A stretch of DNA of 23,101 bases from a virus (IMGVR_UViG_3300046517_000893:1-23101), one strand, 5' to 3'; counted from the first letter of the stretch, positions 6,045 to 14,595 are shown. Notes: a model not told the origin generated them from the letters alone. A program made the numbers and translations.

Positions 6045-6078
6045 CACCCTGTCAGGGTGAGGCGGGCAGATCCCGCCT
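6045..6078 (-). terminator. Tandem hairpins after the tail-fibre gene, possible terminator
   Basis: Two stems are adjacent. AGGCGGG / CCCGCCT (arms 6060-6066 and 6072-6078) has a 5-base loop, and CACCCT / AGGGTG (arms 6045-6050 and 6054-6059) has a 3-base loop. They begin seven bases past the fibre gene's stop codon and sit between the structural and lysis genes. No T-run follows, so this may be a partial terminator or RNA-end stabiliser rather than a full stop. Confidence 0.5.
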
Positions 6079-6084
6079 GGCCTG

Positions 6085-7323
6085 CTACTTGCCAGCCAGG
6101 TACCAGGTTACCTCGGCGATCACCGTGCCGCTGCCGCCGTCGATGTTCAGCAGCGCCTTGCTGAACTTGTTTGTGTTGCTGACCGTCTGGATCGCCGGTC
6201 CGCTGCAGCCGCCGGCGGCCCACAGCGGATCGCCCACCGGGCCGTTGGCGGCGCTCGGGTTGCTCTTGTTCGATGCGTCCGCGATCTTGCCCAGGTGCGC
6301 GAACTTCGATTGCGTCGCGCCGCCGGTCACCACCAGCGTGCCGCTGACGTCGTACTCCACGCCGCTGGACGCGTAGTGGCCGATCGCGCTCCACCGCATC
6401 GTCTCCAGCTTGGTCGTCCCCGACGTCACCCACGCCGCGGTGACCTGCACGCCCACGATCCGCTTGGTCTGTCCGGCGCGCGGACACCACACGCGCAGGC
6501 TCGTGCCGGCGCCGCCGCTCGCCTCGGCCTCGCCGTGCGTGTTGTGGATCCAGTTGGTCGCCGCGCTGTAGTCGAACGCCTCGGGCGTCACCGTGATCGC
6601 CTCGATCCCGAGCGGCACCGAGCACTGCCGCAGGATGCCCACGCTCGCGCCGAACCCGAGCGCGTCGGCGCCGAACCCGCCAGCCGCGAACCCGTTCGCG
6701 ACGTACACCGCGCCCAGGATCGCGTAGCCGGCGTCCGGCGCGGGATAGCTTGGCGTCGCACCAGGCGTACCCTGCTTGACGCTGATCGTCGCGGTCACAC
6801 CGCGCGTGACGGACATCGACTGCGTGGACAGCGCGCCGGTCACCGCGTCCTTGAAGTCGCGAGAGACGGTGGCGCTGTCCGCCCAGGCGAGCTTGACCTG
6901 GATGATGTCGATCCGCGGGTTGCCGCTCGCGTTCGCGGCGATCGCGTAATCGCCGTCGCCGGCGAGCACCTGGTACGGGATGAACCCGGACTCGGCGCCA
7001 TCCAGCCCGTTGACGAACTGGAACATCGTTCCGGGGCTGATGTACACGTGATCGGTCGGGTGATCGGGACTCGCGAGCACGACGCAATCCGCGCCGGACA
7101 TCGTGTAGATCACGTTCTGATTCGCCCAGTCGTCCGTGCCGCCGGCGCCGCCCACCTCCCACCCGATCTCCGGGTCCGTGTCGGCGGCGATCGTGCCCAC
7201 CAGGCGCTGCAGCATCTGATCGGTGACGCGTGCCAGGTTGATCTTGCTCGCCGCCGTCAGGTCGGAGTGCAGGATGCCCTCACCGTCTTGCCAGATCGGT
7301 TGCGCCCAGGTGTCGGTGCTCAT
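6085..7323 (-). CDS. Tail-fibre-like protein
   Basis: This 412-aa protein starts WAQPIWQDGEGILHSDLTAA... (residues 6 on), a segment typical of fibre proteins that attach to the baseplate. Gly/Ala/Thr-rich beta-type sequence follows, with hydrophobic segments such as GYAILGAVYVANG and a C-terminal globular half (about 230-412) that could carry the receptor-binding surface. It is the last structural gene, directly after the gpI/gp48-like gene, which is the usual fibre position in Mu- and P2-type tails. AGGA lies just upstream of the ATG. No chaperone gene for fibre assembly follows. There is no collagen-like repeat or recognised enzymatic motif, so host specificity cannot be inferred. Confidence 0.6.
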   Translation of the reverse strand: MSTDTWAQPIWQDGEGILHSDLTAASKINLARVTDQMLQRLVGTIAADTDPEIGWEVGGAGGTDDWANQNVIYTMSGADCVVLASPDHPTDHVYISPGTMFQFVNGLDGAESGFIPYQVLAGDGDYAIAANASGNPRIDIIQVKLAWADSATVSRDFKDAVTGALSTQSMSVTRGVTATISVKQGTPGATPSYPAPDAGYAILGAVYVANGFAAGGFGADALGFGASVGILRQCSVPLGIEAITVTPEAFDYSAATNWIHNTHGEAEASGGAGTSLRVWCPRAGQTKRIVGVQVTAAWVTSGTTKLETMRWSAIGHYASSGVEYDVSGTLVVTGGATQSKFAHLGKIADASNKSNPSAANGPVGDPLWAAGGCSGPAIQTVSNTNKFSKALLNIDGGSGTVIAEVTWYLAGK

Positions 7324-7333
7324 GGTGTCCTCG

Positions 7334-8245
7334 TCATGGTGATTGCCGACGCTCCACGATCACGCGCACGCCGGCGGCCTTGCGCTGTCGTACCGTCTCG
7401 AGCACGCTCGCCGCAAGCGCGGCGCTCGTTCCGTAGGGGAGGATCAGCAGGATTGTGGGGTACGTGCTGCCGCAGCGGTAGCCGCGATCGCAGTACGCCT
7501 CGAGCCGTCCGGCCCCCGCGGTCAGCAGGTTGCCGCTTCCGTCGTAGCGATCCACGCGCCACGTCGCCAGCGGCTTCACCTCGTTCACGCCGCTGCCGTT
7601 CGTGATCACCGCGGCGTCGCCCTCGAGCGCCTCGATCGTAAACGTGCCGTTGTTCCCGGCGCTCGCGCCGGCGATCACGATCTTGTGCACCACGCCGTCC
7701 AGGTGCACCACGCCCTGGCCGAACAGCGGCGGCGCCTGCCACGTGGACGTCAGGCCAGATCCTGCGTGCACGGTGCGCTTGCCGGGGTACGCGACCGAGG
7801 CCCCGAAGATCGCGCCGGTGCTGGACTGCGGCGACATCAGCGCGGCGTGCGCGCGATCGCGCCGCAGCTCCACCATCGCCGGCGCGCCGGCCACGCCGGC
7901 GTCCGTCAGCATGTCCTGAACGATCGACAGCAGCAGCTCGCGGGTCAGCGCGTCCGGGTACTGCCGCAGGCGAATGCGCAGCGCCGCGTCCGACTCGTTC
8001 GCCTGGCGCCGCGTGCCGCGATCCTTCGCGTGCTGGTTCAGCCAGTCGGGGGTGTCGCTCGTCGCGCCGGTGGCGCCGCCGATCAGCGTCTGGGCGAACC
8101 AATACGCGCTCTGCGCGCGCGCGGCCCCCATCTGCTTCGCCATGCCGCCCTCGATCGCGAAGTCGCGTTCCGGCGAGCTGAACCAGCTGGGCAGCGAGGC
8201 CAGCGCGAAGTCCAGCAGCTCTTGCTCGTCGGTGGTCAGCGCCAT
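7334..8245 (-). CDS. Baseplate protein, gpI / Mu gp48-like
   Basis: This 303-aa protein lies directly after the gpJ-like gene, where P2 has gpI and Mu has gp48. The N-terminal part (about 1-110: LASLPSWFSSPERDFAIEGG...TPDWLNQHAKDRG...ESDAALRIRLRQYPDALT) resembles this group. Its end, TILLILPYGTSAALAASVLE then RKAAGVRVIVERR, matches the closing block of DUF2313-type proteins. A beta-rich insert lies between them (about 140-245). It probably links the wedge to the fibres. The ATG at 8245 is two bases after the stop of the gpJ-like gene; the frame is open further upstream, but that part is out-of-frame sequence inside gpJ. Confidence 0.68.
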   Translation of the reverse strand: MALTTDEQELLDFALASLPSWFSSPERDFAIEGGMAKQMGAARAQSAYWFAQTLIGGATGATSDTPDWLNQHAKDRGTRRQANESDAALRIRLRQYPDALTRELLLSIVQDMLTDAGVAGAPAMVELRRDRAHAALMSPQSSTGAIFGASVAYPGKRTVHAGSGLTSTWQAPPLFGQGVVHLDGVVHKIVIAGASAGNNGTFTIEALEGDAAVITNGSGVNEVKPLATWRVDRYDGSGNLLTAGAGRLEAYCDRGYRCGSTYPTILLILPYGTSAALAASVLETVRQRKAAGVRVIVERRQSP

Positions 8246-8247
8246 GA

Positions 8248-9372
8248 CTACACCACCAGCGGTCCCAGATCCACGGTGATGGTTCCCGCCCGGATCGTCT
8301 GGGCGCTCGTCGGCGTCGTGTCGCCGGCGGTGAAGTTGTAGGAACCGAGCGATCCCACGTCCAGCCCGATCTGCGCGGACTCGATGCCATCGGGATCGAC
8401 GTCCAGGATCGCGCGCACGAGCTGGTACAGGTACAGCGTTTCGCCCTGGCGCTGCTTTGCCATCTGCGCGGTGATCGCATCGGTCACCGGCGTGATCAGC
8501 GGGTTCAGGTCCACGCCGTCGCGCAGGATCAGGTACACGAACACGCCCACCGGCAGACGGGTGCCGCCGATCACCGTCACCACCACGCCGGCGGATCGCC
8601 ACGCCTCGAGCGCCGTCTCCACATCGGTCACCATCTGCGCGGTGCTGTTGCCGTCCTCGTCCGCAACGAGCACCGTCACCAGGCCGGTGGGATCCTCGAT
8701 CGCGCGCGCGGTGCGCACGCTGGCGACGGTCAGCGCGCCGAACTCGAGCGCCGCGAGCGTGCCGCGCCGCAGGGTAGACCAGAAGGTGCGCGCGCGCTGA
8801 CGCAGCTGCGGATCGGACTCCTGATCGTTGCCGCCGCCGGCCGCCGCCGCGTTGGTCACGCTGAACGTGGTATCGAACAGCGCGTCAACGATGCGCGTGA
8901 TCGCCGCCGCCGCGACGTTGCCGGCGCGGCCGTCGGTCACCGCGGTGGCCGTCGCGGTGAACGGACCGTTCGCGCCGGCGCCCACGCCCACGTTGTTATC
9001 GACGGCGAACCGCTGCTCGCTGCCGTCCGCGGCGATCGCCGTCGCCACGATCGTGCCGGCCGCGATCGTACCGGCGCCGCCGGCGCTCGTGCGCGAGAAC
9101 GCCAGCGTGACCTGTGCGGCGGTCGCCTGCTGGCGCGGCAGGTTCAGGTGATCGTCCACCAGCGCCGTCAGATCATCGCCCTCGGCCAGGTCGATAAACG
9201 TCGCCTTGAACGCCTGCGCCGAGAACCGCACGGCCGCGTCCGCCATCGCCGCGCCGGCGTGGATCTGGGCGAGCGACACGTCACCGTCCGAGAACAGCAG
9301 ATCGTTGCGGCGATCCTCGGCCTCGGCGAGGCCCTGATCCACCAGATCGTTGACGCTGGGAGCTACGGGCAC
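8248..9372 (-). CDS. Baseplate wedge protein J (gpJ / Mu gp47-like)
   Basis: This 374-aa protein has the features of baseplate J-like proteins. It has a helical N-terminus (SVNDLVDQGLAEAEDRR), the central AGTIVATAIAADGSEQRFAV block, and ESDPQLRQRARTFWSTLRRG (185-204), a hallmark pattern of the family. The C-terminal part has VFVYLILRDGVDLNPL and ending beta strands. With the gp25-like protein upstream it builds the wedge that triggers sheath contraction. The start is a GTG at 9372 preceded by AGGTGAGGTGA; the gp25-like gene's TGA lies inside that binding site, so translation is coupled. Confidence 0.88.
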   Translation of the reverse strand: MPVAPSVNDLVDQGLAEAEDRRNDLLFSDGDVSLAQIHAGAAMADAAVRFSAQAFKATFIDLAEGDDLTALVDDHLNLPRQQATAAQVTLAFSRTSAGGAGTIAAGTIVATAIAADGSEQRFAVDNNVGVGAGANGPFTATATAVTDGRAGNVAAAAITRIVDALFDTTFSVTNAAAAGGGNDQESDPQLRQRARTFWSTLRRGTLAALEFGALTVASVRTARAIEDPTGLVTVLVADEDGNSTAQMVTDVETALEAWRSAGVVVTVIGGTRLPVGVFVYLILRDGVDLNPLITPVTDAITAQMAKQRQGETLYLYQLVRAILDVDPDGIESAQIGLDVGSLGSYNFTAGDTTPTSAQTIRAGTITVDLGPLVV

Positions 9373-9376
9373 GGTG

Positions 9377-9859
9377 TCACCTCACCTGCAGTACCACGGC
9401 CAGGAAGTCGTCCGGGCGATTCTTGGCGCGCGGGTCCACCTGGACGTTGATGGAGATCCCCTCGGTATCCTCGAGCACTTCGATCACCACCTGCACCACG
9501 CGCAGCACGCGCGGCTCGAGTTGCAGCTGGGTGCGGATGCGCTCGGCCAGTTCGTCGCGCTTCGCCTGCGTGTTGCGCTCCTTGATGTACAGGCGCGCCC
9601 CGCAACCGTACTCGGGCAGCAGCGCCCACTCGCCGGGGTTCGTGAGGATCCGGCGGATGATCGCCTGACGCAGCGCCTCGCGGCCGGTGACCAGCGCAAG
9701 ATCGCCGGCGGCCGTGGTCGCCACGTCGGCGTGCTTGCCGTCGTTCACGTCCAGCCAGATATCGCGACCCCACATCCTGGCGTGCTGATCGGAGCGATCG
9801 CCCACCTGCGTGGACGCCGCGCTGCCGCCGCTCGGGATGCTGAAGTCGTAGCCGCTCAT
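9377..9859 (-). CDS. Baseplate wedge protein, gp25-like
   Basis: This 160-aa protein has the T4 gp25 / Mu gp46 core. It shows GDLALVTGREALRQAIIRRILTN (52-74), GEWALLPEYGCGARLYI (76-92) and LEPRVL (114-119), which contains the conserved EPR motif (E115-R117). The extra N-terminal ~45 residues are polar. It sits at the sheath-baseplate interface and nucleates sheath assembly. The ATG overlaps the upstream 137-aa ORF as ATGA (9859-9856), and the gpJ-like gene follows directly. Confidence 0.9.
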   Translation of the reverse strand: MSGYDFSIPSGGSAASTQVGDRSDQHARMWGRDIWLDVNDGKHADVATTAAGDLALVTGREALRQAIIRRILTNPGEWALLPEYGCGARLYIKERNTQAKRDELAERIRTQLQLEPRVLRVVQVVIEVLEDTEGISINVQVDPRAKNRPDDFLAVVLQVR

Positions 9860-10269
9860 GGTCCGTCCGTCGCGATGTTACCGGCTTGGTCGATCGCTCT
9901 GCAATGGAACGAGATCGTGCAGTCGGGCGGCCAGCCGCCGCGCGGCAGCACGCTGAAGTGGTAGCCGTTCGTGATCGGCGTGATCGTGGACGTGTCGAAC
10001 GGCCAGAGCAGGCTCGCGCCGTCGTACACCACGAGCGTGTCGGTGCGGTTCGAGAACTTGCACCAGACGATGATCAGCGCGACGCCCGGGGTGGTGTCGG
10101 TGACGTCGAATTCGATCGGCGTCACCCGCGCGGCGTGGTAGTTGGCCGGGAACCCGCCCGGGTCGCCCGGCGCGACGCTCGGACTCGGCGACATGTTCGA
10201 GATCGTCGGTGCCGTGGCGTCCACCGCGCCGCCGCCGATCATCCCGTGCGTGGCGAGGCCAGCGCTCAC
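9856..10269 (-). CDS. Small Ig/FN3-like structural protein
   Basis: This 137-aa protein is one predicted beta-sandwich domain. It begins DATAPTISNMSPSP, continues through VTPIEFDVTDTTPGVALIIV, and closes with ISFHCRAIDQAGNIA. That DxxGN ending is common in Ig-like or cadherin-like domains carried by phage tail and adhesin proteins. It overlaps both neighbours by four bases (ATGA at 10269-10266 and at 9859-9856), so it is tightly coupled to the fibre-like 308-aa gene and the gp25-like gene. A decorating or carbohydrate-contacting role is possible. No enzyme motif is seen. Confidence 0.62.
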   Translation of the reverse strand: MSAGLATHGMIGGGAVDATAPTISNMSPSPSVAPGDPGGFPANYHAARVTPIEFDVTDTTPGVALIIVWCKFSNRTDTLVVYDGASLLWPFDTSTITPITNGYHFSVLPRGGWPPDCTISFHCRAIDQAGNIATDGP

Positions 10270-11192
10270 GCCGTGCGCCTCGCCTTGTACGTGTTGACCT
10301 TGCCGGGGCTGTCGTACGTCGCGGCTATCGAGATCGTGGCGATCTCGCCTTCGCCACTGCCGCCGTCGGTCGCGGCGGCCACCTGTGCCTGCGACGTGAA
10401 CACGCGCAGCCGCGCCGCGGTCAGGCCGTCGCTGGTGTTGGTGGTGTTGTCCACCATGTACATGCCGTTTGCGAGCGCGAACGCGATCCAGATCGCCTCA
10501 CCAACGGTGTTGGCGGTCAGGTGTCCGCTGCACAGCTGATCGAGCACCGCGGCCGCGATCGCCGTCGTGCCGCCGGCCTGCAGCGCGCCCACGCTGACGT
10601 CCATGCGGCCGCCCACGAGCGCCGCGGGCAGCCGGGTCTGGATGTCGTCGGTGTCGGCCTGCACGCCGGCGATCGCGGTCGCGAGCGTCGCCTGGGCGGC
10701 GGCGGTCGCCAGACCGCTCTGGATCTCGGCGACCGCGCTGGCGGCGATCGCGTCGCTGTCGATCGCGTCGGTCGCCACCGCGGCGGCCGTCACCGTGTTG
10801 GCGTCCATCCCCTTCACCTGTGCCTTGATGTTGCCGCTGCCGTCCAGCGCCGCCGGGATCCGGTTGCTGATGTCCGTCTGGTTCGCGAGCGTCGCGTCCG
10901 CGGCGCGCACGCGGATCCGCAGGTGCTCGGGCAGTGCGTCGGCGTGCTTGATCTCGATGTTCAGCTCGCCCAGCGTGTCAGCAACGGTGTTGCTGAATGC
11001 GAACTTGTACTGACCGCTCCCGAGATCGGTAATCGTCGGCGTGATCACCACGCCGGCGCCGCCGTCGCGATAGGTGGTCACGGTGATCGCCGACGTACTG
11101 AGGCCAGCGACGCCATCCATCCCGTAGGACGCGCGCGAACGCAACGTCACCACCAGGTTGAACGCGGTATTCTGGACCATCTCGTAATACAT
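10266..11192 (-). CDS. Fibre/collar-like structural protein with repeated linker motifs
   Basis: This 308-aa protein has an N-terminal beta domain (1-97, starting MYYEMVQNTAFNLVV), as in BppU-type phage proteins. Helical linkers follow, with two related motifs, NRIPAALDGSGN (110-121) and TRLPAALVGGRM (186-197), and the segment AIDSDAIAASAVAEIQSGLAT (143-163). The C-terminal domain (about 228-308) contains GMYMVDNTTNTSDGLTAARL. The start at 11192 was chosen because GAGG lies six bases upstream and the beta domain begins there. An in-frame GTG at 11309 overlaps the upstream stop as GTGA and would add 39 residues. The linker closely resembles that of the 274-aa protein at 22057-22881. It is probably a trimeric tail or baseplate appendage. 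Confidence 0.62.
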   Translation of the reverse strand: MYYEMVQNTAFNLVVTLRSRASYGMDGVAGLSTSAITVTTYRDGGAGVVITPTITDLGSGQYKFAFSNTVADTLGELNIEIKHADALPEHLRIRVRAADATLANQTDISNRIPAALDGSGNIKAQVKGMDANTVTAAAVATDAIDSDAIAASAVAEIQSGLATAAAQATLATAIAGVQADTDDIQTRLPAALVGGRMDVSVGALQAGGTTAIAAAVLDQLCSGHLTANTVGEAIWIAFALANGMYMVDNTTNTSDGLTAARLRVFTSQAQVAAATDGGSGEGEIATISIAATYDSPGKVNTYKARRTA

Positions 11193-11305
11193 GGGATCCC
11201 TCGTCGGAATGATCGGCGTGTGCGGCATCGTGAACGTGGAACCGAGCAGAGTCATGCGGTCCGCGTAAAACGCGGTCAGTGACGTGAAGATCGATCCGCT
11301 GACGG

Positions 11306-12343
11306 TCACGCGATCACCGGCGTGGTAACTCCATCCCACGGCCAGAGCGACGATCCCGACGACGCGGGAACGCTGCCGCCGCAGAACATGATCCACTTCT
11401 TGTCGCTCGTCATGGTCCCCTCGGACACCGTGTCCGCGCTGAGGTACCAGTCGATCACGTTACCCCAGCGCCCGCGCTGACCAGCAGTCGCGTCACCGAG
11501 TCCATAGGAGATGATGTACGGCGCCCCCTGCGCGTCCTGCGACTGCCCGGCTGCGTACGTCCAGAAGTCCAGCGACTCGCACGAGATCCCGAGGTTCAGG
11601 GTCTTGGCGACGCTCGATACACTCGCGTGCGCGACGCGCTGCCGCGCGTTCGCGGAGTACACGTGGTTGCTGTTCGTTGAGGTGAACGTCGTGCCGCCGC
11701 CGGCGGTGCCGTTGCCCAGCACGAAAAACCCGTACATGGCTGGCGAGAACGACACGCCGATCCCGCCGATCGTGGTGTCCGTGCACGCCTCGACGCCGAA
11801 ATGGCAGACGTGCACGCTCGAGCGCCACACCATCACGCGGAACATTTTTCCGTCGTCGGTGGCGATCAGATCCCACACGCGATCGGCGGACGTCGCGGTG
11901 TTCAGCCAGGTGCTGGTGCCGCTGCACACCACCTCGTCGGTGGCTGTGGGCTGGTTCGTCGTCGTGCCAGCGAGCGCATACGCGGCGCTCGGCGAGTACG
12001 CGAGGCGCGCCACGTCGTCGGTAGCGCCCTGGTACGTCAGCAGGATCTGCGCCCCGTTGCCGTCGGAGAGCACCACCCAGCTCTGCGCCGCCGCCGCGAC
12101 GCTCGCGCGCGTCGTACACGCGGTCTGCGACGTCCAGCGATCGGTGTGATCGCTCGAGTTGGTCGGCCCGGTCGTGCCGTTGCAGCTCCACACCACCGAC
12201 CACGGCGTGGCGCCGCCGCTGTTCACCAGCCCGTCCTTCACGCCGAACAGCAAGCGCGCCATCGTGTCGTTCAGCGACACGAACGTGATCCGCTGGTTCA
12301 GCTTGGGGAACTTCCACGTTTTTGTCGCGGTGGGCAGCGTCAT
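11306..12343 (-). CDS. Uncharacterised baseplate-region protein (345 aa)
   Basis: This protein is beta-rich, unusually rich in Trp and Cys for a phage structural protein, and has no membrane segment. Visible blocks include PWSVVWSCNG (47-56), AQSWVVLSDGNGAQILLTYQ (86-105), TATDEVVCSG (133-142) and MFRVMVWRSSVHVCHFGVE (167-185). The W-S-C...SWVVL layout reminds me of proteins found near baseplate genes in other phages, but I cannot name a function. The gene starts three bases after the spike gene stop and lies between spike and gp25-like genes, a place for accessory or receptor-contacting parts. The conserved aromatic pattern could suit a carbohydrate-binding surface; this is speculation. Confidence 0.6.
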   Translation of the reverse strand: MTLPTATKTWKFPKLNQRITFVSLNDTMARLLFGVKDGLVNSGGATPWSVVWSCNGTTGPTNSSDHTDRWTSQTACTTRASVAAAAQSWVVLSDGNGAQILLTYQGATDDVARLAYSPSAAYALAGTTTNQPTATDEVVCSGTSTWLNTATSADRVWDLIATDDGKMFRVMVWRSSVHVCHFGVEACTDTTIGGIGVSFSPAMYGFFVLGNGTAGGGTTFTSTNSNHVYSANARQRVAHASVSSVAKTLNLGISCESLDFWTYAAGQSQDAQGAPYIISYGLGDATAGQRGRWGNVIDWYLSADTVSEGTMTSDKKWIMFCGGSVPASSGSSLWPWDGVTTPVIA

Positions 12344-12346
12344 GGA

Positions 12347-12949
12347 TCACTTTGCTTTCAGGTTCGTGGTGCCGGCGACGCTATCAGCGCCGCCTGACAG
12401 GCCGGTCACGGGTCCGCCGCCGCTCGGCGCGGTGAACGTTCCGGGATCGTGCGTGTGCCCGTCATACTCGGACTTCTTCACCAGCGGTTCGGCGCCGCCG
12501 CTGCCGTCGTGCACGTACACGTCTCCGACGACGACGATCCGGCCCGGCGCCGGCCCCTGCGCGCCGGCACCGCCGCCGGCGACGCCGCCGGTGGACAGCG
12601 GCGCGACCACCACCGGCATCCAGTCCACCTCGCCGTCAGGCACGTGCACGATCACCTCGTCGCCCACGTTCGGCACCATCGCGATGCCGTACGCCGCGGT
12701 GTAGCCGCCCAGGCGAGCGGTCACCTCGATCTTGCTGGGCACGAGCTGCACCTCCACCAGGATGTCGGTCACGTTGCCGGCATCGTCGGTGTGCAGCTCC
12801 CAGTGCTGATCGCTGGCGCCCTCGGCCGGCTTGACCACGATCCCGAGCGCCGCCCAGATCCGGCGATCGCGGAACAGCGCGCGCAACTCGGCCATCGGCA
12901 GCCGCTTGGCCGGGCGCCGGCCGCGCATCGGCGAGCTGATGCGGCTCAT
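12347..12949 (-). CDS. Baseplate spike, gpV / Mu gp45-like
   Basis: This 200-aa protein has an N-terminal helix with WAALGIVV (32-39) and an OB-fold region (about 35-120) containing VPNVGDEVIVHVPDGEVDW. A glycine-rich hinge follows (121-135), then a beta-helix-like tail. Near the tip is LVKKSEYDGHTHDPGTF with H165-T-H167, matching the HxH metal-binding motif of P2 gpV-type central spikes. The trimer would pierce the outer membrane on contraction. The ATG at 12949 overlaps the hub stop as ATGA. Sequence further upstream in this frame lies inside the hub gene and is not part of this protein. Confidence 0.85.
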   Translation of the reverse strand: MSRISSPMRGRRPAKRLPMAELRALFRDRRIWAALGIVVKPAEGASDQHWELHTDDAGNVTDILVEVQLVPSKIEVTARLGGYTAAYGIAMVPNVGDEVIVHVPDGEVDWMPVVVAPLSTGGVAGGGAGAQGPAPGRIVVVGDVYVHDGSGGAEPLVKKSEYDGHTHDPGTFTAPSGGGPVTGLSGGADSVAGTTNLKAK

Positions 12950-14595
12950 GATCCTAGCCCCCGGCGGCGCAGCTCGGCCGCCTCGCGCTCCTTGGTCCAG
13001 CCCACCGGCTTGCCCTTCGCGTCGCGGCGGCGATCGCGCGCGCGGTCCGCGGCGCCGCGCCGATCGGTCTGCTGATCGGGATCGCTGCGCGTTCCGTCGA
13101 TCACGATGAAGTCCTGCAGCTGCGCCTCGATCGACACGCCCTGATCGACGTCGTACTCCACCGTGGCCTCGCGAACGCGCAGCGGCCGCTGCAGCGCCTG
13201 CAGCTTGGCGTAAGCGTCCGCGATCTTGCCAGCGATCGACTCGTTGAACCCGCGGCTGACGAGATACCTGATCTTGGCCTCGCGCGGCATCTCGGGATTG
13301 GCGAGCACCTCGACGTTGAAATCGTCCCAGTCGATCAGGTACGCGTCGCCGGTGACGATCTGCAGGATGTCTGACTCGTTCATGTCGCGCAGATCGTGCG
13401 TGCGGAACACCACATCGCGCTCGGCGCGGCCCAGCAGCTCGTACCGCGTTTCCGCCATCCGCTGCAGCGTCGCGCGATCGGTGACGCCGTAGGCCGGGAT
13501 GATCTCGTACTCGTCGCGCTTGCGCACGGTGGTAGTCACCTTGCCCTTGCTGCTGACGTGCGTGTGCTCCTTCACCGCCTCCTTGAACTTGTGCGACTGC
13601 TTGCCCGTCTTGCCGAGGCGCTGCTGCACATGGAACGTGCCCTCGGGGTACACCACGTCCACCACCTCGCGCGTCTTGGGATCGTAGCCGCGCATCACGA
13701 TCGTGGGGCTCTGCTGCTTGCCCAGGTTGCGCGTCAGCTCGAGCGACTCGAGGTTGGTCCCCCACGCCATGCGCTTGACGGTCCCCGCGTTGCTCGCGCC
13801 CAGGTTGCGCGGCTGCGCGAGCACGACGGACAGGCCCTGCACGAACAGGATGAACCCGTGGCGCTCGGCGAGCTTGTACATCACGTCCCAGTACGTGGTG
13901 TTCTGATCCACCGGGATGCCGCGCTTGTTCGTCGCAACCTCGTTCGCGCCCACGATCGGCAGCTCGTCCTCGGACACGCCGCGCACCTCGAGCTGCAGGC
14001 GGTCCAGATCGTCGGCCTCGTGCAGCAGGTCGCGCAGGATCAGGTCCAGGCGCTTGCCGCTCGGCAGCCGGCGCGCGCGGCCATTCGGCAGCGGTTTCCA
14101 CTGCAGCGAGGCCAGGTGGGCGGTGTAGTCCTGCCCCTGGATGCGCACCCACTTGCCGTCGTCCGACAGCGACAGCTGATCCTGATCGAACAGCCCAGCC
14201 ATCTGCGGCGGGTTGCCGTACGTGAAGCGATCGCGCGTCTGCGCGACGCCCAGATCGAGGCCAGCGGTGTCCGTCGGATCGCGCGGCCGCAGGTCGCCCG
14301 GGTCGGGTTCGGCGAGCGGCTCGCGCCGCGAGAGCACGCGGTACTCGGCCTCCTCGATCTGGAACAGGTAGATCTCCACCGCGCCGGCGCGCACGAGCGT
14401 CGGATCGATCGGCAGATCGCCGGCATCGAACTCCAGCTCCCAGCTGTCCGCCTGGTTGTAGCTGTTGCGGTGCAGCTTCACGCTTTTGGGAAGGACGGGG
14501 ATCACCTCGGTTTCGCTGTCCTTCGCGGTGTCGCCGAACCCGTCGAAGATCACTTGCAGAACCGCGCGCGCCTGCGGAAAGAAACGCGCGCTCAT
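12946..14595 (-). CDS. Baseplate hub protein, gpD / gp27-like
   Basis: This 549-aa protein has the look of late-control-D-type hub proteins. The N-terminal beta domain begins at about residue 20 (PVLPKSVKLHRNSYNQADSW) and includes WELEFDAGDLPIDP. The middle contains TYWDVMYKLAERHGFILFVQ, a feature of this family. The C-terminal part is charged and helical, ending in an Arg/Asp-rich tail. It forms the trimeric hub between tape measure and tube above, and spike below. Both ends overlap neighbours as ATGA (14595-14592 and 12949-12946). The order LysM protein, hub, spike is typical of P2/Mu-like tails. Confidence 0.82.
   Translation of the reverse strand: MSARFFPQARAVLQVIFDGFGDTAKDSETEVIPVLPKSVKLHRNSYNQADSWELEFDAGDLPIDPTLVRAGAVEIYLFQIEEAEYRVLSRREPLAEPDPGDLRPRDPTDTAGLDLGVAQTRDRFTYGNPPQMAGLFDQDQLSLSDDGKWVRIQGQDYTAHLASLQWKPLPNGRARRLPSGKRLDLILRDLLHEADDLDRLQLEVRGVSEDELPIVGANEVATNKRGIPVDQNTTYWDVMYKLAERHGFILFVQGLSVVLAQPRNLGASNAGTVKRMAWGTNLESLELTRNLGKQQSPTIVMRGYDPKTREVVDVVYPEGTFHVQQRLGKTGKQSHKFKEAVKEHTHVSSKGKVTTTVRKRDEYEIIPAYGVTDRATLQRMAETRYELLGRAERDVVFRTHDLRDMNESDILQIVTGDAYLIDWDDFNVEVLANPEMPREAKIRYLVSRGFNESIAGKIADAYAKLQALQRPLRVREATVEYDVDQGVSIEAQLQDFIVIDGTRSDPDQQTDRRGAADRARDRRRDAKGKPVGWTKEREAAELRRRGLGS

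Noticed and set aside
5639-7162. 507-codon minus-strand frame that contains the XhlA-like gene at its end
   Set aside because: Only the last 121 codons are protein-like; the rest is an out-of-frame reading of the fibre gene.
12347-14152. 601-codon minus-strand frame containing the spike gene
   Set aside because: The first ~400 codons are an Arg/Ala/Gly-rich shadow of the hub gene; the spike starts at ATG 12949 with an ATGA overlap.
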